Shown here: positions 53,531 to 62,267 of the stretch, in pieces
Numbering within the stretch: position 1 is the first letter of the stretch
Layout of the letters: each line of letters begins with the position of its first letter
NCBI GenBank assembly: GCA_017412605.1
Contig: JAFPWY010000004.1
Coordinates: forward strand, 248,001 to 312,000
Direction: 5' to 3'
DNA: 64,000 bases
Origin: Fibrobacter sp.
GTDB taxonomy: Bacteria > Fibrobacterota > Fibrobacteria > Fibrobacterales > Fibrobacteraceae
Position numbers and translations under genes: made by a program
Notes under the pieces: generated by a model
The model's input: the letters and a program-made list of their open reading frames with translations, nothing else
The model's database searches: none
What the model was told of the DNA's origin: nothing

Positions 53531-53845
53531 ATGGCTACAACAAAGAAACCCGCTAAGAAACCCGCTGCTAAGAAGCCCGCTGCTAAGAAGCCGGCCAAGA
53601 AGCCCGCTGCCGCTAAGAAGCCGGCCGCCGCTAAGAAGCCCGCTGCTGCTAAGAAGCCGGCCGCTGCTAAGAAGCCGGCTGCTGCCAAGAAGCCCGCTGC
53701 TGCCAAGAAGCCCGCTGCTGCCAAGAAGCCCGCTGCTGCTAAGAAGCCGGCTGCTGCCAAGAAGCCCGCTGCTGCCAAGAAGCCGGTTGCTAAGAAGCCG
53801 GCCAAGAAGCCCGCTGCTGCTAAGAAGCCGGCTGCCAAGAAGTAA
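53531..53845 (+). CDS. Histone H1-like Lys/Pro/Ala repeat protein
   Basis: 104 residues made almost wholly of KKPAAA units (about ten in tandem), framed by KKPAAKKPAKKP at both ends. Strongly basic and disordered, like the C-terminal tails of bacterial H1/HU-type DNA-binding proteins; probably binds nucleic acid. The DNA is a 15-base tandem repeat, so copy number should vary between strains. AGGAAG precedes the ATG. Confidence 0.85.
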   Translation: MATTKKPAKKPAAKKPAAKKPAKKPAAAKKPAAAKKPAAAKKPAAAKKPAAAKKPAAAKKPAAAKKPAAAKKPAAAKKPAAAKKPVAKKPAKKPAAAKKPAAKK

Positions 53846-53865
53846 TTCTTCCAAGGCTATTTAAG

Positions 53866-53896
53866 AAAAGGCTCCGCTCTTGCGGGGCCTTTTCCT
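53866..53896 (+). terminator. Terminator after the H1-like gene
   Basis: AAAAGGCTCCGC pairs with GCGGGGCCTTTT (one wobble); tail TTTTCC. Confidence 0.85.
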
Positions 53897-53930
53897 ATTT
53901 CACGTTCCCGCAAATACTATCTTTATAGTC

Positions 53931-54281
53931 ATGATTTCAGAAGAAGACTTGACCAAGCAGCAGAACGTTCCCTACGAGGAACGCATTTCCCGAATCGAAA
54001 AACTCCTCGAAGGCAAGGAAAACCCGAGAGCATTCGAGCTCGGCTTGCTACTCGCCCTCAAGATGGGCCAGGAAATCCGCGACAAGAAGCCGCTCGGAAG
54101 CACGACGGCAAGCCTCGTCGCCAGCTGGAACAAGACATATCCCGCCTCGATAGTCGAAGAGGCCATCGCATCTGCGAAGGAATTTCTCACGAACCCCGCC
54201 AAGCTCGCCGAAAAGATCAAGGCCGAGATGCTCAAAGTCGGTGAAAGCCAGAAAAAGGAAGAGGACGAAGATGCAGAATAA
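53931..54281 (+). CDS. Conserved hypothetical cytoplasmic protein
   Basis: 116 residues, mostly helical and charged (YEERISRIEKLLEGKENPRAFELGLLLALKMGQEIRDKK), ending in an acidic KKEEDEDAE tail. No known domain recognised. It overlaps the Ppx/GppA gene by 11 bases, so the two are co-translated. Confidence 0.75.
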   Translation: MISEEDLTKQQNVPYEERISRIEKLLEGKENPRAFELGLLLALKMGQEIRDKKPLGSTTASLVASWNKTYPASIVEEAIASAKEFLTNPAKLAEKIKAEMLKVGESQKKEEDEDAE

Positions 54282-55269
54282 GCTACAGGCCACCGTAGAC
54301 ATTGGAAGTCACAGCTGCATCCTGCTCATAGCCGCCTTCGAGGACAAGGTCACTGAATCGACCGAAGCGACCGAAAGCAACAAGATCCTCGTGCCGAAAC
54401 TCCAGAAGGTGGAAGTCTGCCGCCTGGGCGAAGACATTTACGAGTGCGGCAGGATTACGGAAGAGCGAATCCAGGAACTCACGCAAATCATGACGAAGTT
54501 CCGCATGGACCTGCACGCTCTCGGCGCCGACCTCAAGGCTGTCGCCATGACCGAGGCTATGCGCAAGGCGGAAAATCCCGAAGAAGTGATCGAAGCTGTC
54601 GAAAAGGCCATCTGGGTGAAGCCCCGCATCATATCCGGCGAAGAAGAAGGACGACTCACCTTCCGTTCCGTCAAGGAATGGCACGGTTCCGACATCGTCA
54701 CCATCGACATCGGTGGCGGATCTACGGAACTGTGCAACGGGGAGACTTCATTTTCTATCCCAGTGGGCGCCCTCAAGATGTTCAAGGCGATGGGCCCCAT
54801 CCCCGGCCCCGAATACAAGAAATTCGTGAAGGAAACATTCAAGGAAGTCAGCTTCAAGGGCATGACCAAGAAACCCGTCTACCTTATCGGCGGAACGGGT
54901 ACGGCTCTTGCGATGGTATTCCTCGACAAGCAAAAGTTCGACTACAAGGCCATCGAAGGCTTGGAGATGAGCATTACCGACCTGGAAAATGTCACCACGC
55001 GAATCACGAACCTCTCGAAGGAACTCCGCGCCATGCTTCCGGGGCTCGAAAACGGGCGCCACGAAGTCATCATCTGCGGACTGTTCTGGCTGCGCTCCCT
55101 CCTGGAGAAACTGCGCGTCGAGACATTCAAGATCAGTACGGCAGGGCTCCGCTTCGGTCTGCTTTACCCGCCCGAGCCGGAACCGGAAGAAAAGCCAAAG
55201 CCCAAGCGCGTCCCGCCCTGGATGAAGAAGAAAGAAGAGGCCGAAAAAACGGAAGACTCCGCCCAATAA
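54271..55269 (+). CDS. Ppx/GppA-family phosphatase
   Basis: 332 residues of the ASKHA fold: TVDIGSHSCILLIAAF (phosphate 1), IISGEEEGRLTF, VTIDIGGGSTELCNG (phosphate 2) and LIGGTGTALAM. Members hydrolyse exopolyphosphate or pppGpp. The C-terminus is a Pro/Glu/Lys-rich tail of about 35 residues, without the HD-like domain of long Ppx. I chose the ATG at 54271 (MQNKLQATVD) with GAGGACGAAG upstream. Confidence 0.9.
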   Translation: MQNKLQATVDIGSHSCILLIAAFEDKVTESTEATESNKILVPKLQKVEVCRLGEDIYECGRITEERIQELTQIMTKFRMDLHALGADLKAVAMTEAMRKAENPEEVIEAVEKAIWVKPRIISGEEEGRLTFRSVKEWHGSDIVTIDIGGGSTELCNGETSFSIPVGALKMFKAMGPIPGPEYKKFVKETFKEVSFKGMTKKPVYLIGGTGTALAMVFLDKQKFDYKAIEGLEMSITDLENVTTRITNLSKELRAMLPGLENGRHEVIICGLFWLRSLLEKLRVETFKISTAGLRFGLLYPPEPEPEEKPKPKRVPPWMKKKEEAEKTEDSAQ

Positions 55270-55282
55270 CCAAGGAAGCCAC

Positions 55283-56011
55283 ATGCGCATCAACAAGTAC
55301 ATATCCCTTTGTGGCCTTGCAAGCCGCCGTGCGGCCGACGCCCTGATTGCCGACGGGCGCGTAGAGGTCAACGGGGAAGTCATCACCGATCTCGGGCACC
55401 AAGTGGACGAAACCAAGGACAAGGTCGTCGTCGACGGGAAGCCGGCAAAGCTCCCCACTAGAACAAAGACGATCCTGTTCCACAAGCCGCCCGGATGCGT
55501 ATGCACCAAGGTCGACCCGCAAGGCCGCCGCACCGTGTACGACTACCTCCCCCCCGGATTCCAGCATCTCAAATATGTCGGAAGACTCGACCTGCAGAGC
55601 CGCGGACTTTTATTGTTCACCGACGATGGCGAACTGTTGCACAGGCTCACCCACCCCAGCTACGAAATCCCGCGCAGTTACTATGTGTGGACAACGAGAC
55701 CGCTCAGCGATTCCGCAGCCCAGAAACTGGTGGACGGGGTCGACATCCGCGACGAGAACGACCCCGACGCAGAAGAAGAAATCGCCTTTGCTACTGACGT
55801 CTATCTTGAAAACGGGTTCGCCGAGCTCGTGCTCACCGAAGGCAAGAACCGCGAGATCCGCCGCATGATGCGGGCCGTCGGCTACGAAATCCGCGACCTC
55901 AAACGCGTAAGCTACTGCAAGATTCAGCTGGGCGACCTCCCCGCAGGCGAATACAGGGAATTGACTGCGGATGAAATGAATAAATTACGGCAGGCAGTGA
56001 GGATGAAGTAG
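55283..56011 (+). CDS. RsuA/RluB-family pseudouridine synthase
   Basis: 242 residues: N-terminal S4 domain (MRINKYISLCGLASRRAADALIADGRVEVNG) and catalytic domain with YVGRLDLQSRGLLLFTDDG (catalytic Asp in GRLD) and LTEGKNREIRRMMRAVG. Modifies rRNA; RluB is the likeliest type, but RluE/RsuA cannot be excluded. 13 bases after the Ppx/GppA gene. Confidence 0.92.
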   Translation: MRINKYISLCGLASRRAADALIADGRVEVNGEVITDLGHQVDETKDKVVVDGKPAKLPTRTKTILFHKPPGCVCTKVDPQGRRTVYDYLPPGFQHLKYVGRLDLQSRGLLLFTDDGELLHRLTHPSYEIPRSYYVWTTRPLSDSAAQKLVDGVDIRDENDPDAEEEIAFATDVYLENGFAELVLTEGKNREIRRMMRAVGYEIRDLKRVSYCKIQLGDLPAGEYRELTADEMNKLRQAVRMK

Positions 56012-56098
56012 CTATGAGGGATGAGGTCGCTTCGCTTTGAGCTATGAGGAACTCACCGCTCATAGCTCACGGCTCATTGCTCGTACCTGGAACCCAAT
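56012..56098. repeat. Intergenic island of permuted GAGCTATGAG words
   Basis: AGCTATGAGGGATGAG, GAGCTATGAG, then inverted CTCATAGCTCACGGCTCAT, with the linker TCGCTTCGCTTTG. Same style as 51386-51526, with different words. Confidence 0.6.
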
Positions 56099-56923
56099 AT
56101 GAATAGAACATTATACATAGGTGATGTTCATGGTTGCGCCGACGAACTCGAGGCAATCGTAGACAAGTTTGGCTTTGTCCGCGGCTCCGATACCCTCTAT
56201 CAGACCGGAGACATCATCAACAAAGGCCCCGACATGATGCGGGCGCTGAAGTTCGTTGTCGATAATGGAATCCTGACCGTGCGCGGAAACCACGAGGAGC
56301 ATCTCATCCGTTCGATGGAGGCGCCACCCTCCCAATGGAGCGAAAAGCAGAAAAAACGCTTCGCACGCCTCCCGCTTGAAGACTGGATATACATCCGCGA
56401 CATCGTGAAAGATTGGCCACTCTGGCGTGACACCCCGCACGCATTACTCGTGCATGCCGGCCTCGAGCCCGGCAAGACAAGGCTAGAGGACATGAGTCCC
56501 GAAGTGCTGCTGTCTATCCGCAAGTGGAATGACGAACCTTGGTACAAGCAAGTTACATGGCCAAAGACAGTCGTGTTCGGACATTGGGCAAAAAAAGGGT
56601 TCGTCCACCGTCCCGGCTTCATCGGGCTTGATTCGGGTTGCGTCTACGGGAAATGCCTTACCGCATGGTGTCCCGAAGAGGACAAGTTCTACGAAATTCC
56701 GGCACGCCGCGAATACACCCCGGTAAAGGACAAGACCAAGGAATCGGAAGTTTCGCCGTGCAAGGTCGCAGGAGATGCGAACAAAAGCATAGTCACCTTC
56801 GACAACATCCGCGAAAAAATCATGCGCGGAGAAATCACCCCCGCAAACGAGACTCCCGAAGAGGCCAACATCCGCAAGGCGAGCCCCTCCATCTCGGCAG
56901 AATGGGCTGGCTACCGTCTATAA
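56099..56923 (+). CDS. PPP-family metallophosphatase (ApaH/PrpA-like)
   Basis: 274 residues. Metal-site motifs in order: GDVHGCADEL, TGDIINKGPD, VRGNHEEH and LLVHAGLEPG with a later FGHWAKKG. Could be a protein phosphatase or Ap4A hydrolase. A C-terminal extension of about 60 residues (from KESEVSP) is outside the core. Confidence 0.88.
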   Translation: MNRTLYIGDVHGCADELEAIVDKFGFVRGSDTLYQTGDIINKGPDMMRALKFVVDNGILTVRGNHEEHLIRSMEAPPSQWSEKQKKRFARLPLEDWIYIRDIVKDWPLWRDTPHALLVHAGLEPGKTRLEDMSPEVLLSIRKWNDEPWYKQVTWPKTVVFGHWAKKGFVHRPGFIGLDSGCVYGKCLTAWCPEEDKFYEIPARREYTPVKDKTKESEVSPCKVAGDANKSIVTFDNIREKIMRGEITPANETPEEANIRKASPSISAEWAGYRL

Positions 56924-56977
56924 GGGTAACCTTTCTACTTTATTTTAGTATCTTTGGAAAAAAATGGATTAAGCATA

Positions 56978-57664
56978 ATGAAGAAACTTTTCGCAGTATT
57001 TTTACTTCTTTCTCTTTTCAGCGCCAATGTCTTTGCAGGAGAAGACGAGGGCTATTGGCCACGAAGCTACTTTGCGGGCATTGGATTCTCCGCCGTGGCC
57101 ACGCGTGGCGACATCGGTAAATATACGTTGGACACCCGAACAGAGGACGGCGACAAGGAAAAAGTTCACCTACCTTCGATAAACCTTCTCGTGTGGCCCG
57201 ATTTCATGTTGGGCGTAAACATCGGCCAGTTCTCGCTCTCCGCAAATTATAATTACTGGTACTTTACCGGCGACCTGGGCGGTTTCGACGACGCTACCGT
57301 CCAAGAACAAATCCGCGTCTGGCGATTCGGCGTAGAGTTCATCTACAACGTATTCTGGCCAGAATTTTTCCAGCCCGGCTTCGGTCTCGGCTACGCATAC
57401 ACGAACATCAAGGCGGACAATAGCGTCTACCCAGTCGACGAATCCAAGGATAAAACCTATTCCGAGCTATCGGGTTCCGCGATTGCCCTGATTTTCGACA
57501 TCCGCTATTTCCTGACCGACCACATCATCCTTGTGCCGACAATCAAGTTTTACGAATCCTGGTTCGGCAACCTCTATACGGAAAATGCCGGAGCCAACAA
57601 GCTCAAACATAAGCAGTGGCAGACATTTGCTGTCATCGAGTTGGCAATTCTATACCAGTTCTAA
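56978..57664 (+). CDS. Outer-membrane beta-barrel protein, small
   Basis: 228 residues with a signal peptide (MKKLFAVFLLLSLFSANVFA-GED) and strands such as YFAGIGFSAVATRG, FSLSANYNYWYFTGDLG and GFGLGYAYTNIKAD; ends in AVIELAILYQF with the terminal aromatic of barrel proteins. Family unknown. Precedes another envelope gene with a 46-base gap. Confidence 0.75.
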   Translation: MKKLFAVFLLLSLFSANVFAGEDEGYWPRSYFAGIGFSAVATRGDIGKYTLDTRTEDGDKEKVHLPSINLLVWPDFMLGVNIGQFSLSANYNYWYFTGDLGGFDDATVQEQIRVWRFGVEFIYNVFWPEFFQPGFGLGYAYTNIKADNSVYPVDESKDKTYSELSGSAIALIFDIRYFLTDHIILVPTIKFYESWFGNLYTENAGANKLKHKQWQTFAVIELAILYQF

Positions 57665-57710
57665 GGAAAGACTAGGTGCTGCCAAGATATAAAATTCTAT
57701 CTTTGGCGCC

Positions 57711-58751
57711 ATGAAAACGATATCAAGATTCGCTCTTTTCCTTTCCATTGTCATTGTTCCCTCCGTCTTGGCCATGGACGAGGACGGTTGGGCATCCACA
57801 TACGAATCCCTCTCAGCCTTCGATAAGTCGAACGTGCTTTACGGAAACCGCCCCGGATATGTGAAGCCCATCATCACGAACCTGAGCACCATCCTCAACA
57901 GCAACTGGGTTTCCAGTGCCGGTGTCCCGCAGGAATTCACCTTCGAAGCGGGCATGCCCTTCGCCATCGTCCCTATCACGGATGACGACAGGAAATACGG
58001 AGACGACCACCCCACCATCTTCGGCGACAACGACAAGAAGAATGCGTACAAGATGGCAACGGACATCTGCTCGCCGGAAGCACTCGAGCTATATGGCGCA
58101 TGCCCCGTCGTCAACGGAAACGAGAACCTGAACGGGCTAGGCGTATTCACCTACCCCTATCTCCAGATGGCCGCCAGCTACTACCACGCAAGGCTCGTGC
58201 TCCGCGGGATGTTCCTCCCCAGCATCAGCGAACTGCGCAAGTTCAACCTGCTCGGTTTCGGACTCCAGTACAGCTTCGGGCACTTCTTCCAGCACAAGCT
58301 CCCCAAGGCAGCGCAGCCCCTCGACGTGAGCCTCATGTTTGGCTACAGCACAAGCGGTATCGGCTACCGCCCGGATGACTACAAGGGGCAACTAGACCTC
58401 GACATCGATGCCTTTACAATAAACATGGTTATCGGCTACAGGCCCATCAAGGCGGTAGAAGTGCTGATGACGCTCGGCTACCAGTACGCCAGCATGGAAT
58501 CCAGCGGCAAACTGACAAACACCGAAGATCCGATGGAAGAAATCCACCCGAATATAACGGTCAAGGGTGACAATGGCTTCCGTTTCGGCCTGGAAGTCGC
58601 CTTCCAGATCGGTTCGTTCCACCCAGTCCTGGGTTATGATTACGTAGGCAAGTCCGCCTTCACCACCAACATACTATATTTCAAGCAAACTTCCGAAAGT
58701 TCGGCTAAGTCCGACAAGAAGGACTCCGCCGACTCCGGCAAAAGTGAATAG
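57711..58751 (+). CDS. Outer-membrane protein of DUF6588-like type
   Basis: 346 residues with a signal peptide (ends VPSVLA-MDED). Barrel-like strands (KFNLLGFGLQYSFGHF, DVSLMFGYSTSGIGYR, GFRFGLEVAFQIGSFHPVLGYDY) and a Ser/Lys/Asp-rich tail. An internal segment (PEALELYGACPVVNGNENLNGLG) has one cysteine. Function unknown. Confidence 0.7.
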   Translation: MKTISRFALFLSIVIVPSVLAMDEDGWASTYESLSAFDKSNVLYGNRPGYVKPIITNLSTILNSNWVSSAGVPQEFTFEAGMPFAIVPITDDDRKYGDDHPTIFGDNDKKNAYKMATDICSPEALELYGACPVVNGNENLNGLGVFTYPYLQMAASYYHARLVLRGMFLPSISELRKFNLLGFGLQYSFGHFFQHKLPKAAQPLDVSLMFGYSTSGIGYRPDDYKGQLDLDIDAFTINMVIGYRPIKAVEVLMTLGYQYASMESSGKLTNTEDPMEEIHPNITVKGDNGFRFGLEVAFQIGSFHPVLGYDYVGKSAFTTNILYFKQTSESSAKSDKKDSADSGKSE

Positions 58752-58784
58752 TGATTTCAACACAATGCTAAAGAAGGCAATACT

Positions 58785-60284
58785 ATGATAACATTCCTAA
58801 TTGGCATCGCCATCCTCATCGGTGGCTACTTCACATACGGCAAGTTCGTGGAACGGGTGTTCGGCCCCGACAACAGGAACACTCCCGCAGTACAGAACCC
58901 CGACGGAGTCGACCGCATGGTCCTGCCGCACTGGAAAAACGTACTCATCCAGCTCCTGAACATCGCTGGCATCGGCCCCGTCATCGGAGTCATCCTGGGC
59001 ATCAAATTCGGTGCCATCGTGTTCATCCTGCTCCCCATCGGCAACGTGTTCGGCGGTGCGGTGCACGACTACTTCTCGGGCATGATCAGCATGCGCAACA
59101 ACGGCGTGAACGTTCCCGCCCTTTCGCGCAAGTTCCTGGGTAACGGCCCGTCCAAGGTGGTGATTGCACTCATCTCCGTGGCGCTCCTCCTCGTGGGAGC
59201 CGTGTTCACCAACACGCCGGCAGCCCTCATCAACACGCCGATTCTCGCCGGTTCCGCAGTCTCCCCGACTTTGTTCTGGATTGCGGTCGCGGTCATTTTC
59301 GCCTACTACTTCGCAAGCACATTCTTCCCCATCGACAAGATTATCGGCCGCATCTACCCCGTGTTCGGCGGTCTCCTGATTCTCGCCTCCCTCGGCATCT
59401 TGATCGGCATCGCTCCGCAGCTCGGCACTCTCGACGAAATCTGCTTCAGCGACATTGCATCCAACTTCACGCAGCATCCGGCACACCAGCCCATCATCCC
59501 CATGTTGTTCGTGACGATTGCCTGCGGCATCATCAGCGGCTTCCACAGCACGCAGAGCCCGCTCGTCGCCCGCACCGAAAAGACCGAGCACACCGGACGC
59601 CAGACCTTCTACGGCATGATGATTGTCGAAGGCCTCATCGGCATGATCTGGGCCGCCGGCGGCATGTTCATCTACCATCACATGCCCGAGCTCATCACGG
59701 GCGCAAGCGGCGTGAAAGTCCTGAGCGAACTCGTCTCTACGGTTATCCCGTTCGCACCGATTTCCATCCTCGTCGTCGTGGGCGTCATCATCCTTGCGAT
59801 TACCAGTGGCGACACGAGCCTGCGCAGCCTCCGTCTCACGATTGCCGAACTCACCGGTATGGACCAGACCTCCGTCAAGAACCGCCTCATTCTGACGGTC
59901 CCGATGTTCACGCTCTGCGCGGTCATCATCTTCTGGAGCAACCTGAACCCCGAAGGCTTCAACATCCTTTGGAACTACTTCAGCTGGAGCAACCAGCTCA
60001 TGGCCGTGTGCAGCCTCTGCGTGGCCGTGGTCTACCTCCGCTGCAAGAAGAAGAACTTCTGGATAGCCCTCATCCCCTGCCTGTTCATGGCTTTCATCAC
60101 CAGCGACTACATCCTGTGGGTGAGCCCCGAGAACCTGAAGGGCGCACCGGTCGGCTTCGGTCTCAGCTACAACGTTGCCATCGTGCTCGCCGCCGTGGCC
60201 GCGATTGTCCTCGTCACGCTGCTCTGCCGGCGCGGCAAGAAGCTCTCCAAGAATCCGGAATTCAACCCGGACCACTGGGAATAA
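58785..60284 (+). CDS. cstA: Carbon starvation protein CstA-like peptide/pyruvate transporter
   Basis: 499 residues, about 13-15 membrane helices. CstA hallmarks: YGKFVERVFGPD, LLNIAGIGPVIGVILGIKFG, GNVFGGAVHDYFSGMISMRNNG, GFHSTQSPLVARTEKTE and ITSGDTSLRSLRL. Shorter than E. coli CstA (about 700), like many anaerobe members. Takes up peptides or pyruvate. Confidence 0.93.
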   Translation: MITFLIGIAILIGGYFTYGKFVERVFGPDNRNTPAVQNPDGVDRMVLPHWKNVLIQLLNIAGIGPVIGVILGIKFGAIVFILLPIGNVFGGAVHDYFSGMISMRNNGVNVPALSRKFLGNGPSKVVIALISVALLLVGAVFTNTPAALINTPILAGSAVSPTLFWIAVAVIFAYYFASTFFPIDKIIGRIYPVFGGLLILASLGILIGIAPQLGTLDEICFSDIASNFTQHPAHQPIIPMLFVTIACGIISGFHSTQSPLVARTEKTEHTGRQTFYGMMIVEGLIGMIWAAGGMFIYHHMPELITGASGVKVLSELVSTVIPFAPISILVVVGVIILAITSGDTSLRSLRLTIAELTGMDQTSVKNRLILTVPMFTLCAVIIFWSNLNPEGFNILWNYFSWSNQLMAVCSLCVAVVYLRCKKKNFWIALIPCLFMAFITSDYILWVSPENLKGAPVGFGLSYNVAIVLAAVAAIVLVTLLCRRGKKLSKNPEFNPDHWE

Positions 60285-60311
60285 GCGAGTTCCCGGCATG
60301 GAAATCTTACG

Positions 60312-60339
60312 ACAGGGCGGCTTTCGCCCTGTTTTTTTT
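60312..60339 (+). terminator. Terminator after cstA
   Basis: ACAGGGCG-GCTTT-CGCCCTGT followed by TTTTTTT. Confidence 0.92.
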
Positions 60340-60462
60340 CGTACATTGCACCTTTTCTTGTAAAATTTCCTATATTTAGACTTTCTTTCTAAGATTATCG
60401 GCCGTTCGAAGCACGGATTGCCGTTTTTTATTTTTTTTTGGCATAGCCTAAAGGGTAAAAAG

Positions 60463-61419
60463 ATGATCGATCGCAACAAGCATTTCCTCCGCCTCATGGA
60501 CTGGAGCGAAGAAAAGATTCTGGAAACCGTCGAGATTGCCTCGCGTCTCAAGAAAGAGGTCCACGCCGGCAAGGTTTCTGACCGTCTGCACGGCCAGAAC
60601 ATCGGCATGTTCTTCGAGAAACCCTCGCTGCGAACCATCACAACCTTCCAGGTGGGCATGAACCAGCTCGGCGGCCACGCAGTGCTCCTCTCCCCCGATT
60701 CCATCGGACTCGGCAAACGCGAAAGCGTCAAGGATGTGGCCCGCTGCCTTTCCCGCTGGGTGAACGCCATTGTGGTCCGCTGCTTCAAGCAGGACCTGGT
60801 CGAACAGCTCGCCGAATACGGCTCCATCCCGGTCGTGAACGCCCTGACCGACGACTATCACCCGTGCCAGGCCATCGCCTTCGCGCAGATGATTTGCGAA
60901 AACCTCGGCGGATTCAAGAATGCCGATGGCAAGCCGAAGACAGTCGCCTTTATCGGTGACGGCAACAACGTCGCCAACTCCTTCCTCGCCCTCGCCGCGA
61001 AGGTGGGCATGAACTTTACGCTCGCCTGCCCCAAGGGTTTCGAACAGCCCGCCAAGGTGGTGGAAGAAGCCAAGGAACTCATGGACAAGCGCGGCTGCCA
61101 GTACCGCGTGTTCAACGACCCGAAGGAAGCCGTCAAGGATGCCGACATTCTCTATAGCGACGTGTGGGTCTCTATGGGACAGGAAGGCGAAAAGGCCACC
61201 AAGCAGTCTCACTTCTTGCCGTTCCAGATCAACGACGAACTCCTGAAGCTCGCTCCGGCACACTGCAAGGTTTCTCACTGCCTCCCGGCTCACCGCGGCG
61301 AAGAAATCACGGACTCCGTGATGGACAACCTCGACGTGAACATGAGTTTCGAAGAAGCGGAAAACCGTCTGCATGCGCATAAGGCGGTCCTGTGGCAGGT
61401 TATCCCGCCGTTTGCATAA
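60463..61419 (+). CDS. argF: Ornithine carbamoyltransferase
   Basis: 318 residues. Arginine biosynthesis. Carbamoyl-phosphate loop FEKPSLRTITTF, the DDYHPCQAIAF motif, the ornithine loop DVWVSMGQEGE and HCLPAHRGEEITDSVMD. The usual SxRTR reads SLRTI, so the last Arg is Ile. AAAGGG lies upstream of the ATG at 60463; a longer in-frame start at 60418 is rejected. Confidence 0.92.
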   Translation: MIDRNKHFLRLMDWSEEKILETVEIASRLKKEVHAGKVSDRLHGQNIGMFFEKPSLRTITTFQVGMNQLGGHAVLLSPDSIGLGKRESVKDVARCLSRWVNAIVVRCFKQDLVEQLAEYGSIPVVNALTDDYHPCQAIAFAQMICENLGGFKNADGKPKTVAFIGDGNNVANSFLALAAKVGMNFTLACPKGFEQPAKVVEEAKELMDKRGCQYRVFNDPKEAVKDADILYSDVWVSMGQEGEKATKQSHFLPFQINDELLKLAPAHCKVSHCLPAHRGEEITDSVMDNLDVNMSFEEAENRLHAHKAVLWQVIPPFA

Positions 61420-61455
61420 TTTTGCCTCATAAACTACGCAATACTGCGTTGTGTC

Positions 61456-61487
61456 ATGCCCGCCACCGAGCGGGCATTTCCTTTTTT
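61456..61487 (+). terminator. Terminator after argF
   Basis: ATGCCCGC-CACCGA-GCGGGCAT followed by TTCCTTTTTT. Between it and 61590, word repeats such as CTCATCGCTCAATGCTGA resemble the islands at 51386 and 56012. Confidence 0.9.
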
Positions 61488-61590
61488 ATCACAAACCTCA
61501 TCGCTCAATGCTGATCCCTCTCCCCTTGTGCCTGGAGCCTCGAGCATCGTACCTATTGCACTTTGTTCAAAGCGAGCGTATATTTATGAT

Positions 61591-62232
61591 ATGCGGTTAT
61601 TTTTCTTTGCATTGATTCTGTTGTGGTACACGGGGGCTTTTGCCGCTGGATGCGGATCCACTGTTTCAAATCCGACAGTTGGAATGCAACGCGTAACAGA
61701 AGGTTCATCTATAACTCCAAGTTTAACCAACACCATAAACATTTCAGGCATTGTTGTTGAACCAAATGTTGACTACGATTTTAGTCCTGCGTGCATAATA
61801 AGTGCTATGCCTCATTGCAAAATTACCATACGCACAAACGACTCATCATCAAATAATGGACTTACCTCTGGTAAAAAAGGGCAAGTTGCCGCATTAAAAA
61901 ATTTTCAAATGAGTTTTGACAACGAATCTCCCATGTCAAAAGTTGCCGATTCATCTTGGATAATCTACCCTAGCGACCTCAATCTGCAAGTCGGAGATTC
62001 CCTTTACATAAAAGACTATTCTGCGGTGTATGCCTTTTTATTTAACGAAAGAACCCATTGTGATGGACCTGCCGAAATGTACGCCACTGGCGAATACTTC
62101 GTCACCCCTACAGACGAAACACTGTCAGCATCAAATGTACGTGTGTTAATAGTTGAAAAGCCCAAAATTCACAACCGCGATGCCGGCGGCCGCTGCGTGA
62201 ACGACAAGAAAAGGAATGTCATCAAGTACTAG
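61591..62232 (+). CDS. Secreted protein, unknown function
   Basis: 213 residues with a signal peptide (MRLFFFALILLWYTGAFA-AGC). Cysteines at AGCGS, PACII, HCKIT, THCDG and RCVND suggest disulphides. The coding sequence is more AT-rich than its neighbours, hinting at a different origin. No family recognised. I chose the ATG at 61591 because the signal peptide starts there. Confidence 0.7.
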   Translation: MRLFFFALILLWYTGAFAAGCGSTVSNPTVGMQRVTEGSSITPSLTNTINISGIVVEPNVDYDFSPACIISAMPHCKITIRTNDSSSNNGLTSGKKGQVAALKNFQMSFDNESPMSKVADSSWIIYPSDLNLQVGDSLYIKDYSAVYAFLFNERTHCDGPAEMYATGEYFVTPTDETLSASNVRVLIVEKPKIHNRDAGGRCVNDKKRNVIKY

Positions 62233-62267
62233 TTTTTCTAAATTTGCTCCCGCAAAAAGGAGTAAAG

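Noticed and set aside
53483-53854. Minus-strand open frames rich in Leu/Gly/Ser opposite the H1-like gene
   Set aside because: Mirror translations of the 15-base tandem repeat.
58797-60827. Minus-strand open frame of 676 codons
   Set aside because: Antisense to cstA and the start of argF; composition rich in His, Glu and Asp is typical of shadow frames.
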